Shown here: positions 13,701 to 26,178 of the stretch, one piece after another | How the letters are laid out: every line of letters starts with the position of its first letter | How positions within the stretch are numbered: the first letter of the stretch is position 1 | NCBI GenBank assembly: GCA_028095005.1 | Contig: CM051459.1 | Coordinates: 117,897,431 to 117,961,430, forward strand | Length of the DNA stretch: 64,000 nt | Reading direction: 5' to 3' | Origin: Rhynchospora pubera | Taxonomy: Eukaryota > Streptophyta > Magnoliopsida > Poales > Cyperaceae | Translations under genes and position numbers: made by a program | Notes under the pieces: model-generated | Told to the model about the DNA's origin: nothing | Databases searched by the model: none | The model's input: only the letters and a program-made list of their open reading frames with translations

Positions 13701-16537
13701 AAGAATAGTCATTTCATGATTGTTAAGAAATTTAAAAAAACAACCACTAAGACCATAATATAATTACGAACAATATATTTATTAAACCGTCAATGGAGAA
13801 AAATGAGAGAATATAGAAAAGAAGAGTAGAAATATGAGAAGTCAGAAAATTGTAGAGGGAATGAGAAATATCAATAATTGAAAAAGGTAGAAACGCAACA
13901 TGTAACATGACTAGCAAATCATTATAAAGAAGCGAGAAAATGAGGAAAAAAATTAAGAGAATAAACAAACAAGCGATAAAAAAAATTATAAAGAAGATCT
14001 AAACGACGTGGTAATTGAGGAGACGCCTAACCTTCCCTACTAGGATGGGTTGCTAGGTTTAGTGGATTTTTTTCACCTTTGTTTTTCTTTTTTCTAAGAG
14101 GCTCCAAGCTCCAGAGAGAGAGTGGCCTGATCGATGCCATAGAGAATGTTAGGATATGTACTGGAGCGCCAACAAATTTTTACTAGCTAGGGATCTCCTT
14201 ATTTTGGGTTGAAGTTATTAACCATATCTATAATTCTATGATAATGATATTTTTTTAATATCATAATAAATAATAAAAAATTCTATAAAAATGTGATCTT
14301 CAACAATATTTTAATATGATGAACACATTACACGGTTCGGATCCGTCTTTTAAAGTATGAATATCGAGATCTAGTCGCTATAGCATGAATTTCATGCTTC
14401 CCAAAGCATTTTAGCCATCCTCTGATTATAAATATTAGAGTGAATCTCGCGCGTTACTCGATTTATTCATATAATTTTTTTACGAAATTCATAACGCTAT
14501 ATAAAAAATATTTCTTTAAAGCAAAACTAGAAAAAGATTTAAATTAAAGAATGTAGTCATATATAACTATTCATGCATGTGTATATATGTACATTAAACT
14601 TAGAATAAAAAAGATTCACAAAAATACAATTCACACACTGTAAATAATTAGATAACTCATGATTTAAGACTAGCAATATTCTAAAATTATTCTTAGTTCG
14701 GGGACGAATTAATAAGGTGACGTGCATGCATTGCATCCGCATTGATCTGATGTTACGTCTGAACTTGGAGACATGATGTTGAAAATTTTCTCACGGAGGG
14801 ATAGCTAAATATTTGTCCGTCCTGTCTGACATGAATCTCGAAAATCGCATGAAGTGACATAAATAAAAGGGACTTTAAAGGGACCTATAACATTTTCCTT
14901 TTTCTTTTATTTTCCCTATTGTGAGGAAAAGAGGCCTATTTTTTTTTTTTTTTTTTGAAGAAACCTCCTCGTGGGAAAAGAGGCCTATAACTAAACATCC
15001 AGATCGGATAGAGATCTGGCTGGCAGAATGAAAGAATGAATTGAATTGATGGTGATAGTGATATGATTGCCGAACAAACTTTTTTATAATTGTTATTAGT
15101 TACCAGATATTTGGCATCGCTGCTTGCTTACTGATTTGGATACTATTCTCAACAAAAAATAAATTTTAAAATATTTATTTACTATTTTGCAGAATTTTTT
15201 TGGAAGTTACTGAATTCGAAACGAAATATATATTTTTGTCACTTAATTTTAAGTTATCTAGTTACAGTCGGTGAACTTGGACTTTTTTTCCATTAAAAAT
15301 TACTAACGAAGGTGATCGAATTTATGTAAAAATAATTTATATTTTGGATGAAGAGAGTAGAGGGAGAGACTAATGTAGACAATTATTAAAATTCACAGAT
15401 GAAAAATGGATAAATTAAAATTTAATAACTATAAATAAATTTCGTGCATTAAAAATTAAAACATTTTTAATTGAAAATTTTATACATTAAAATTAAACGA
15501 CAACAAATAAATTTTGTATTAAGTACGGAGAAAGTTAACACATTAATTGATGAAAATTTTCTTCAATGAGACCGTGTGGTGACAAAACAATAGTACCACT
15601 CGTGTATAAAACTGCCCATTGCGTGTCAGGAGGAAATTTTTGTGAAAGATTTCCAAAGCTATATTGCAGTTTCTTTTTAGAATTTTATACTTCTGCTAAA
15701 CACTGAACAATGAATTCGTCAACTTTTCTTTTGTTAAAAAAAAATGTATTCGTCACTATTACTAGTTTGAGCCTTGAGCATTGTATTCTTCTGTTTGTCA
15801 CTATTATTGTCTCGTAGAATAATTGGAAAAGTCAGAATTTGTCAGTTTGGTTTGGATCCCTTGCATCTTAATAATATACTTATTTTATCATAATAAAATT
15901 CCACCTTTATAGATCTTAAATAGACGTTCAAGATTACTCAATACTTATCTATGTTTCCATAAGGTTGGAGAGGATCCGGACATGATTAGCGAGATCAACG
16001 CTCAGGCACCAAATCAGACAAAGCTGTATGGCATCAGCGCTTAATCAGACAAACAGAACTAAACAGGACCAGTTACATACAACAAACTTCTCTCTTTTTT
16101 CAATCTATGCAAAATTGCAAACTATTGTTTCGCTTTTGTGCAGAATCGGCGGGAAATTCAACTTTTATAAGGTTTATGGGTCCCTTGCCATCCCACGCCT
16201 CTTTGTACTGTGGGGCCTACGCGCCAAGATATAGTAAATGTCCGCTTTTGTGTATGAAATAAGGTTTTTCCTTTTCCCTATTGAATTTTTTAAATTGTAT
16301 AATTAAGTAATAAGTTAGCCATTTTCATGGTTTTCGCTGGGGGTTTGCTTTTTGAGTCTTTGTTGTTTGGGTATCTTATGGGATGTATCTGCTTGAAGGA
16401 ACAATTAAATATTCTGAAATCAATGACTCGGATGGTGCATGATTCTTTAGAGTATGTTGGGAATGCATAAAAATATCACTTTATTTTAATAATAATTAAG
16501 ATTAGTACGAATTAAATTCAAAGAAAAAACGATATCA
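10781..16537. other. AT-rich intergenic DNA
   Basis: No gene seen. Around 12470-12660 is a GC-richer patch with a near-palindrome (GGTGGGGC...GCCCCACC) and GGCGGATCCAGTGG. It resembles a degraded transposon end, but I could not find its partner. A weak MITE-like pair sits at 13127-13293. Poly-T runs occur at ~13422 and ~14939. Confidence 0.5.
13127..13293. mobile_element. degraded MITE-like element
   Basis: Left end GGGGTCGTTTGGATCGC and right end GAATCCAAACAGTCCGG are imperfect inverted repeats of the CGTTTGGAT type seen in the other MITEs here. The middle (AATAAATTTATTGG...) resembles the 158-bp element at 36494. No clean target duplication. Confidence 0.5.
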
Positions 16538-16546
16538 TTTTTGAAA

Positions 16547-18231
16547 GAGTAAAATTTTTCGGAGGTCACTAAAGTTTACACATTGTCCAATTTTAGTCAC
16601 TGAACTTTAATTTGTCCTTTTTAAATCACTGAACTTTGATTTTGTCAAATTTTGATCACTTCGTTAGAATTCTGTCTAGTGTCGTCTAAATGGGTTCAAA
16701 TTGGAGACACGATTGACCACTTGTTTTCTTTCTTCTCCCAGGAGACGCAGTACATCGGAGACATCTCCCTCTAATTGCCTACGGGCAGACCCTCAGAAAC
16801 ACCTCCCTCTATTTAATCTCTAAATTCTAGATAGCTGCTACCTAGTACTTAAAAAAAAAAATTAATCTCTAAATTCGTCTCCCTCTAAAGTTGCGCATCT
16901 ATCTCTTTTATTTCTCCCGTTTGTCTCTCTTTAGATTGAAATATTTGTTAAAGAGAGGTTAAAAGCTCACTTCAATCGTGTGTGCAAGATCTAAAATGAA
17001 AAAGAGACCAGAAAAAAATGGATCACTGTCACCACGAGCTCCGATTGGCTCTCGCCTCTGGACCCCACCCGTAAGTGAGTTGACCTATGCACATGTGGAA
17101 AGTAGCCATTGGGTCTATCTGTCGAAGGGCCCCCGAACCAATTGAATTAACAAAAAGGAAAGCTGTCGAGAGTGAGGGTGGGAGCCCCGTGCGGGACCGT
17201 ACAGCGGAGGAATCACAGCCGTCTGATTTAATCTCAATGGCAAAGGGAATCCCGTGCATGTAACTAGATTGATAGGCCCGAACCGTCCAGATCAGATCAG
17301 ACGGTTCGTAGGCTGCGCTGGACGGTCCCGCGCGGGAGCGGATGGGGATTCGAGGGTGGAGTTCATCTCTGACAAAACTTGTTCTGACGATTCACACCAC
17401 GACTGTCGAAGTTTTTGGTGTTATTAGAAAGCTAGAGTCGAGGAGAACGTAATGAAATCAATGTAGACCACTGTTGTGCTCTAATTTACATTTAATTTGA
17501 AAGAGAAGCTCTCAAGCTAGTTCAAAGATGAATGTAAAATGTGCAAATTGAATCCATAAAAATCAAATTTATTTCTCACACATCTTCCTCAGGATGCTAG
17601 GAGCCTAGGAGTAAATTGAAATCATCAATTGAGGCCAAAGCGGAACAGATAGGTGGGAATACCAACTGATCCCACGATTTAAGTAAACCACAATTAAATC
17701 CGAAATTTCATTGCAGTAAAAAATGCAGAAACTAAAATAAGCTTTTCAACGTTACATGAATGGAAAAAAATAGGCCAATTTATAGAATTATTCGGCCTCA
17801 CAATTTTTATTTTTTTAGTAATAAAATAATAAAAAATTTATATTATTGTTTAGCCTATAGAGAATGTAGACAACAGTTTGTGTGTAAACAGGCACAGGAG
17901 AATTAGGAAAGTTCGTGAAGTTTTCTATCAAACCGTTGCTTTAGAGAGAGGCAAAGCTAGAGATTATTATTGGAAAAAAAAAAGGCGCTCGGATCATATT
18001 ATCAGAAAGAGACCAAGCGCTGTGTTGTTGGGGGAGAAAGAAAAGAAAGGGTGACTCGTGTCTCCTATTTGCACCCTAATTTAATTATTTAGACGGAACT
18101 AGATGGAATTCTAACAGAATGACCAAAATCGAACAAAATTGAAGTTCAGTGATTCAAAAAGGACAAATTAAAGTTCAGTGACTAAAATTGGACAATGTGT
18201 AAATTTTAATGACCTTCGAAAAAATTTACTC
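16547..18231. mobile_element. non-autonomous Mutator-like (MULE-type) TIR element, 1685 bp
   Basis: Long terminal inverted repeats of about 130-150 bp: GAGTAAAATTTTTCGGAGGTC at the left; GACCTTCGAAAAAATTTACTC at the right. Inside are matching blocks such as TTTTAGTCACTGAACTTTAA. The 9-bp direct repeat TTTTTGAAA borders it exactly (16538-16546 and 18232-18240), which is the signature of Mutator-type insertion. The interior is GC-richer than the surroundings at 17030-17340 and carries a nested inverted repeat (17186-17339). I see no transposase. Confidence 0.85.
17186..17339. repeat. dispersed inverted-repeat unit (family D, copy 1) inside the Mutator-like element
   Basis: Outer arms CCCGTGCGGGACCGT and ACGGTCCCGCGCGGG. 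Inner arms begin GCCGTCTGATTTAATCTCAA. The same inner arm recurs at 20830-20928 and, more diverged, at 30736-30899, with a shared centre (…CCTATCAATC / GCACGGGG-like). Likely a MITE family; ends not fixed. Confidence 0.6.
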
Positions 18232-18240
18232 TTTTTGAAA

Positions 18241-19045
18241 TTATACATGTTGTTTGGATGACATATTTGAAATAGTAGTAAAGAATAGTATTGTGTTTTG
18301 ATTTCATATTTTTGAAAAAAATATATATTTAATTTGTTACGTTTACTTTCAAACCCTATATTCGCCTCATCTCCTTTCCTATTTTTTTAATCAAACTAAC
18401 TGTATAAGCCAACTGCAGAAAAAAAAAAATGGTCACAATGCACAAGTGGTCATGTTCTTTTTCCATCGGATCTCAATTATTAGTTATGAAAATTTTCATA
18501 ACACCGTCACCAATAACTAAATCAAACATGTTACATGTTGGTCTCCATTGCCATAGCTCACAGTGCATATGAATAGATACACTACTGCTACAGGAGTTCA
18601 GGGGTTCCAAATTTCATAGGAGTGGAAAGTTGTGTGTGTACTGACAACTGACTATGGAATTGGACCAAAAAATGTATTAATTAAAAATTGGACGTGTTGA
18701 GCGACAGCACCTTCATGAGCATATCTGCATTTTGCAATGAGACCACATCGTTTTGGCAAAAAAAAAAAAAAAAAAAAAGACAAGTTATTTGTCAAGACTA
18801 GATACGCAACCGCAGAGCTAATTAATTGCTCGAGAAAAGTCTCAACTTTTGCTCTCAAAGATACTCTCTAATTTTATGGTAAATTAAAGTGGCGCCTTTG
18901 TGAATTGTGCTTTACTTTTCATATTTTTCATTATCTTCTTCTCATATTTCTAAATTTATGGATGTTTTGCGGCGACTAAAACTTTCAATATTTCGTTTAT
19001 TTTCTGTGCTTTATTTTTTTCTCATTAATTTATCTTTAATTAATT
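18241..19045. other. AT-rich intergenic DNA
   Basis: Nothing recognisable apart from a long poly-A run at ~18760-18778. Confidence 0.5.
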
Positions 19046-20262
19046 GGCAAAATCAGATATAAACCCCTCTAATCTTCTCTATTCGGATATAAACCCCTCT
19101 AATCTTTAAAATTGGATATAAACCCCTCTAATTTGATTTTGTTCATACATAACCCCTTTTTATTATTTTCAAACATATTTTTTTATAAAAATATAAAAAA
19201 ACTTAGTGTTATGACTGGTATACCCCCGATCTACACAGGCTGCTGCAGCCACAATGACGATTCAGTTTCCCCTTCTCTCTTCTGTAGCAATTTATCTATC
19301 CAAATCGGTGATTTTTCCTTTTAAAATTGATAAGGAAAGATTTCTGCTATTGCTAAATTCCTAGATACGTTCATCTCCATCTCTTTATTTCTATCGCTCT
19401 TTTTCTTTTTTTTGGTCTTTGTCTTGCTCTATCTGATGTCCCTTTGTCAAATAATGGAGACACAAAAGTTGAATGGTGGTCATCCCTGATGATTGAGCAT
19501 GACAATAGAATATTTTCTATTAATTTACTAGTAAGTTTTATCATCCGCACTTGCTAACACGCATAACAAGCATAAGACAAGTATTTCAATATTGAATTTT
19601 AATTCCTTCTCGCATGCTTGGGCAATGGTAATGCTTGTATAAAAGATAATTATTTTGAAAGAAATTATACTTTAGATAGAAATAAAATTATGTAATACGA
19701 TAATGGTTAAATATGACAGTATTCTAACATGATCATTTGGGTTTACAAGACAATCAATCTCTTACTTGTTTATTTTATTTATTTATTTATTACCTCTTAT
19801 TTTGAATCAAAACACGTTATTTATTAATTGTTAGCATTGCGCACAAGAGCAATATAGTCTTGAACTGGTTTGTTATTTTCGCATGATTAGAACAGACCCA
19901 TTTCAAACTTATTGACTTCAGGTTCAAGAGCGAAGTGATCTAACCGGATTGCTATTTTCTCTTGTAAAATCAAACTTGTTTTCAACTATAGGCTACAAGG
20001 CAATAGGTTTTGGATTGGATACGAGCTTTTTTCCAATGTTTAGACAAGAAATGAAGCACGGATTTGAGGGAACAAAGAGGGAGAAGGGTATTATTGTCCA
20101 AAATATTAAGCATTATTTTTTATAATTAAATTATCATTAAAATTCATGAAAAGGGTTTATATCCCAATTTAATATGATTAGAGGGGTTTATATCTGAATT
20201 TAAAGATTAGATGGATTTATATCCAATTGAAGAAGATTTGAGGGGTTATATCCGATTTTCCC
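19046..20262. mobile_element. non-autonomous TIR element with repeated subterminal motifs (family C, copy 2)
   Basis: Left end GGCAAAATCAGATATAAACC and right end GGGAAAATCGGATATAACC (complement). Each arm has three or four repeats of GGATATAAACCCCTCTAATC. Clearly related to 9921-10780 but about 360 bp longer and with a different interior. The flanks are so AT-rich that no target duplication can be called. No transposase ORF. Confidence 0.7.
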
Positions 20263-20829
20263 TTAATTTAATACCTGTAACTATGTCCGCAAGTCCGGAT
20301 TAAAATTCCAAAGCTAAGGTAAAATTAAACGAACAATAAGGGGTGTTGCGTAAATATTCCGCGCGGCGCCTACGAAAGAAAAACAGAGCTGCCTTGGTCA
20401 GAAGAATCTAGGAGGGGACGGGAACACGACACGGGACTGCTTTTAATTCTTTCTTTCCTTTGGGTCGGATCCTCTCCAGCTGTAGATACAAACTGTTGCA
20501 TCAGTAACCGTCCGATCTCATCATTCTCTGTGATGATGCGACTTGACGGCCGTTAACTGTGTAAAGAGGGAAAAAAGCACTGTGACGTAATCTCCTGCTC
20601 TCAGCGAGAAAAGAGAGAACATTATAATCTTTACTTCCGTCAGCGTTGTACGCAAATCCAAATCTGGTGTTTTGATTGTTGTCGGGTTAGGTCCACCTAT
20701 TTTTATATATTACAGTTACAACCTTTATTTGTTGCATATTTAAAATTTAAGACAACGACTTTTTTTTTTCAGCCCGGAGTGTTTACTTTCTTTTTTTCAG
20801 ATATCTTTCACTTACGGGATCGTATCCGA

Positions 20830-20928
20830 GCCGTCTGATTTAATCTCAACGGTTAGATTTTTTCGAACCTATCAATCCTGGTATTATACACGGGGCATCT
20901 ATATCCGTTGAGATTAGATCAGACGGCT
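20830..20928. repeat. dispersed inverted-repeat unit (family D, copy 2)
   Basis: Arms GCCGTCTGATTTAATCTCAA and the complement of GAGATTAGATCAGACGGC around a centre ending in ACACGGGGCATC. Same family as 17186-17339. Confidence 0.6.
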
Positions 20929-21002
20929 GAGATTGAAACCATCAACTGGATGGCCATCCAGAGGATGCGAAGTCTTCACTTACACCCTTCTAGTCATATA
21001 CA

Positions 21003-21183
21003 ACAACAACTAAGCCTTTTGTCCCAAATAAGTTGAGGTAAGCTAGTAATTGGGTTTCATTTCCATAGAGATGACTGGGTTTTTTTACGTTGGCTCGCCT
21101 AATCTATCACAACCCTCCTTCTTTTGCTCGGGTTTGAGACCGAGTTATACTTAATAATGCAAGCAAAACTTAATATAGGAGTA
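21003..21183 (-). mobile_element. short RTE-LINE-tailed retroelement (SINE-like), 181 bp
   Basis: Read on the minus strand it ends with CAACTTATTTGGGACAAAAG, then a (TTG)n tail, the 3' end of plant RTE LINEs. A 19-bp direct repeat ACCCTTCTAGTCATATACA flanks it (20984-21002 and 21184-21202), so the insertion is intact. Its 5' part is not coding. It could be a SINE borrowing the LINE tail or a 5'-truncated LINE. Confidence 0.8.
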
Positions 21184-21357
21184 ACCCTTCTAGTCATATA
21201 CATTTAAATTTTTTAGATAACACAACTCCTTTTGATTTTATCTAAAAATTTATAGATGTATTAACTGCATCTAGTACTTAATATTCCATACTAATATGAA
21301 GCCCACAGATTCAAATGATGCCTTGGAATGAAAGACACGAATCAGCTTTGTCTACGA

Positions 21358-21480
21358 AAAAGGAAGCTATAAATAATGCAATTAGAAATCTCATGGAGAG
21401 TTCAATCCTGGCTCAGGATGAACGCTGGCGGCATGCTTAACACATGCAAGTCGGACAGAAAATGGTGTTTCAAGTGGCTC
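21358..21480 (+). pseudogene. nuclear plastid DNA fragment (NUPT): leader and 5' end of plastid 16S rRNA
   Basis: From 21391 the sequence reads TCATGGAGAG, TCCTGGCTCAGGATGAACGC, TGGCGGCATGCTTAACACAT and GCAAGTCGGAC: the start of plastid 16S rRNA with a few substitutions. The bases just before (GGAAGCTATAAATAATGCAA) resemble the plastid rrn16 leader. Similarity stops near 21480, so only ~90 of ~1490 bases of the gene are present. This is a non-functional transfer to the nucleus. Confidence 0.9.
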
Positions 21481-24400
21481 CTGTATACGCTCAAAGTATA
21501 TTACTCTAAAATCTTACATATAGAAAGATAGATATGGATCATATGATTAATACTTGACTGTTAATTTGCATGGATGTGAAAGTTCCATGCGAGATCAATA
21601 GTTTTTATATGTAACGATGAACTTGACATTCCAGACATGTATTATTCTTATTCATGGAATAAATTATGCAATAATAAATTTTCATTAAATTAACTAGCAA
21701 CGTGATATAAATCTAAAATGTGAAGCATGTCAGTAAATAATTAATAAGATTTTAGATGAGCATAATGTACTCTGATTTAATGTTTCTCCAACTATATTGC
21801 TTGAATTTCATATCTAGAAATATAAACATGATTCATGATATTAATACATACCTGAATTGTGATAATGACATGTGCATGCGTAATCAATGCTTTTCTTTAT
21901 TTACTTAAAAATACTGACATTCTACGCATGTTAATAATTTCCACGTAGAATAAAATTTGTGACAATTACTTTTAAATAAAAAATTATAAAGGGTTTAGAA
22001 GGACTAAAATGAAAGAAAAACAAGGTATAAACTAAAGATAAAGGCTCACGTGATAACTTTTGGTTAAGTACCAAGAGATCAACTATGTTTCAATCAAAAA
22101 AAAAGAAAAGAAAAAGAAGAGATCAACTATGTTTCCAGCGGTACAGTCGCGAGAGTACACTTGTCAGGTTTTTTTTTACTTTCTACCTTTATCTCTGTAT
22201 ATAGTTTAATAAATGCGTACAGGTTAATGTGTTCCCTTCTTCTGTAGGTCGGACTGTAGTCAATGATATTTTATGTTATCGGATCTTTAATAATATACTA
22301 AATATGTAGTGGTTTTCAAGGAAATATTTAACAATTCTATATTTCAGCAACTTACTTTTAACCAAGGACTGTCTTGTCTGGTGAATCCGAACCAATTCAG
22401 TGAAAAGTGAAAACAGAACTAAAACTCTGCTACCTTACTAATTTAAACCAATCCTACCTATACCCGAATTAAAAGGATTCAAACCCGACCCAACAAGGTT
22501 TGATTTATTGATAACCGACAATTTATTGTCCTAAGAAATTAAAGCCCAAATCTTGACCAAAATTATAAAAATTTCGGCCGAAGCAATAACCGGAAATTTA
22601 TATATATATATATATATTGAACGATACATCATAATGATGCAATTAGATGCTTATAATTTTGTTTTATGTTACATCAATAATCAATTACGACTTTTTATTT
22701 ATATAATAAGTTCCTCGACTGGACTGTATTGTTAATTTGTTATTCGAGGTTCCGGAGTACATTGCCATATTATGAAGGGCTTGCAACGAGCCGAGCTTCA
22801 GCGAGCTAACCTTAGTCCAAACTTGATTTGAAATTAATTCGAATTTTGTCGAATCGAATCGAGTTTCTTAACGAGCTCATCGAGCTAAATTATAGTACTT
22901 TATATATATATTTTCAAGCAAGTAATATATAAATTAATTGATATCTATCAATTTTAATATTATTTTCATTTATAAACTAATATTTTATTCATTTTATAAT
23001 AATATTTTACATAACAGTAGCATTTATATGTATTAAATAAATATATTATATATCAAGTTATGTACTAATATATAAATTAGTTAACAAAATTATATTTCGA
23101 GTCAATTTCGAGTTAATTTCGAGAGACTCGAATTTGCTTCGAGCCCAATGTATCGAGCCAATGTCGAATCGAGTCGAATTTTTTTCGAATGAGCCACTAG
23201 CTTTTTTGCCACCCCTAATTATGATCACTAGAACTTGAACCAATGAATTATTGTACAAATAAGTTGCTATTTTTGGGTATATCAAACACTATTTGGATAG
23301 AAAATTTATATATTTTGGTACACGTCAAAACCGTCATGAATCATTTTCCATATTGTAAATTGTAGGTGTAGGATATACCAGCAAATGTAATAATGTAGTA
23401 AAAAGTGTAAAGCGAGCATTGTTAGCATTTATCAACATTCACAGATAACAGTAAACATAGAAAAGGAAAGGACACCCTAACCTACTTTTTTATTTTTTAT
23501 ATTCCAAAAGTAGACAAAAATAATCAGCTACTACAGACTACAGTGTTTGTTCTGATTTCTGAGGCAAATAAAAATTACAAAACGTTTTTATTAATAGTGT
23601 AAGTACCCACGTTTGGTCAGATTTGGCAGCCTAGTGCTCGTTTAGGCTTGTTCAGAGCATGACCCACAACTTCCAGTCTATCAAATCTATAAATAATAAT
23701 ATAATTATATTTGTTGATATCAGAAAATTAATCAACATATTGTTACTAACCAACCAGCCATCTCATGTTCCAATCACATCAAAGGTACAATTAAGTGTTT
23801 TTTTTCTATTAACTTAGGTACAATCAAGCTTACGCTGTATGATTGATTAACCCACGAATTTAAAATCACAACATTAGGAATTCATCATTTGAACTATATC
23901 TAATGATTTTTGAAAATAATTCACGAACTGTCTTGGTGAGTTTAAACTCGCCTAGTCACTCTTCTAATTTGAACCATCTTCATTTTTTTTTATGCATAAG
24001 ACAAATGCTCGTAATTTACCATATAACTCTTGCATCTCATTGTGAAAAAATGATATTCAATTCAACAAAATTAGTTCATATTTTCTGCAATTTCGAAGAA
24101 AAGCTGCATCATAACATTTTAGTTGTTTGTTGTTGTAAATTTTTTTCCAAAACTGCAAAGTTACTTCAACCCAAAATGAGACGTGTATATATAACTATGT
24201 AATCCCGTGACTTGACGTTGGTTAATTACAAGGCTTCAGGGTACAAGTACGGTAGCGCCATAGCAGCCTCCTTGCTATTTATTCATCACAATTTTTACTC
24301 TGCTCTGCGTCAAGAGAGAGAGAAACAGACAACTTTCTTCCTTTCCAACTCAGTCCTGCTCTCTGCTTTGAAAATGAACGGATGACAGAAAGAGAGAGAG

Positions 24401-26178
24401 AGAGCCGAATTAAATGAGATCTACATAGGAAGTTTCATTTCATTTCAAGGCTCTTAAAAGATGATAAAGGGTTTTAAGCATCAGCACAGTTTACAAGGCA
24501 AAGGTTATTGGTGGTCTTAAAGAGGTGAAAGAGAAAAGAGAGGAGATATATGATTAGCAATTTCTGTTGGTTTTGACACCTTTAGCTTTAGTCTTCTTTG
24601 TTTAAAGCTAAGGTTACACAATTACTTTTCTGAGGGTTCAGAATTTTGACAATATTGGACCCCATCTTGCACTGTTACACCCTTTATCCACATTAAATTT
24701 TATGTCATCTCTCTACCTAAATGATGTTATAATACAGTACTAATTGTGGGCTTGCATAACCTCTTGTCTATCAGTTCCAGTGATAGAAGTTAATGTCTCA
24801 CTACTGCAGATGTATGCCTATTTAATACATGGTTCTTTGGAACTATTCAACTATTAATTTTATGTACATAAATCGATAATTGCAAAGAGTCAACTCATTT
24901 CAGTATTTATTTATTCACTGGATTGGTAGGTAAGCTTACACTAATGAACGGCATTTCTTGACAGGCTGGTTGATAATAAGCATTAATATAATTTTGATAA
25001 TTGTGTAGGTTGTTATAAAGATTATCATAGTTGTACAATAAAAAGTTCTAAAGATTGAGAAACAATGATATGTGTGAGCTTTTACTTTCTTTTTTGGCAC
25101 AGAATTACAAACATGATTTGAACAAAGTTGTGATGGCTTTGGGGAAATTGCCCTTGTAGTTGCCCCAATTTAAGCTTTAAAAAGAATGTGAATGAAGACA
25201 TCATTATATTGTTCAACGGGCTATCTTGTGTTACAAGATAATCCAAACTGAATAAAACGTCATTTTGTACTATATTGATTTATGAAAAAATATTTCACAA
25301 TGAACTGCAGCTGTTTTGGCTACCGTTACGAATAAAAATCTCAAATTTGTCACAACTAATCCACCGTACTAATAAAATATTTAAAATGAACCAGCTTCAT
25401 ATTAATACAAACTAATCGTCTTGTGATTACGCAATCAACATTGTTTAGGCCTGCTAGCACTTAATTTAATATAGATTAAAGGAAATTAAAACTGAGGAAA
25501 TAAAATGAGAACAAGAAACTCTACGACTAACCAATGCATGAGGACGTATATTATACCAATCTGAAAAGATTCCTACATTTTATAGTACATTGTAAGAATT
25601 GAAACAGTAGAAAATCCATAGTACATATTTTAGTGTTTTACGCAGGTGCAAGCGTGTAACTTATCTGTGACAACATGCAGTCCACCCTCGCAAAAATACA
25701 AACCCTTATTTATTTTGCAGCAAAATCTGAAAGGTATAATCCTAGATTTGGCACACAGCAGCGGTTAAAAGTTCTCTCCACCAGGTCAGGTGCATTTTGC
25801 TTTAATAACATGGATCAGATTAATAACATTTTACCTCAATCTTCCAAAGCAACACAATATTTCAGCAATTGCCTGCGACAAGCAGAACAAAAACACAGCA
25901 CCACAACATTTGTTTGTAAAATAAGCCATCTAATTAAACGCAATTTCATCATTACAGGGGGCAAAAGGAAAAAAAACCAGCCCAACTATACAGAATGAAT
26001 CTTAAATAACACAATTGAATTTTTCTCCAAGCAACCCACACTCAGTTCTTACTAACCCTAAACAATTGTGCTCTCTGCGGCTCTGCCATAAATTACATTT
26101 GGTACCCATACAATCGACCGCTGAGCCAAGTCCCCTTTCAGTCGAAAATCCCTCTTAAAAGTTAGACCATACAAAAAT
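21481..26178. other. AT-rich intergenic DNA upstream of the crooked-neck 3' end
   Basis: No convincing gene. Contents: a 25-bp A-rich insertion between 19-bp repeats (22073-22135), a TA microsatellite (~22597), a degraded element with GAGCTCGAGCC-like motifs (about 22780-23215), a GA run at ~24392 and, toward 26178, probably the 3' UTR of the crooked-neck gene. The 107-codon ORF at 25675-25998 has no recognisable product. Confidence 0.5.
22780..23215 (-). mobile_element. degraded transposable-element remnant
   Basis: Read on the minus strand it opens with AGGGGTGGCAAAAAAGCTAG and carries repeated CGAGTCGAATTC/GAGCTCG-like motifs at both ends. This layout is common for old plant transposons. 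No ORF and no sure boundaries. Confidence 0.4.

Noticed and set aside
21391..21480. 16S rRNA gene
   Set aside because: Only the first ~90 bases are present, joined to unrelated DNA; it is a plastid-derived fragment, not an rRNA gene.
25675..25998. 107-codon plus-strand ORF
   Set aside because: No recognisable domain, and it lies where the antiparallel crooked-neck 3' UTR is expected.
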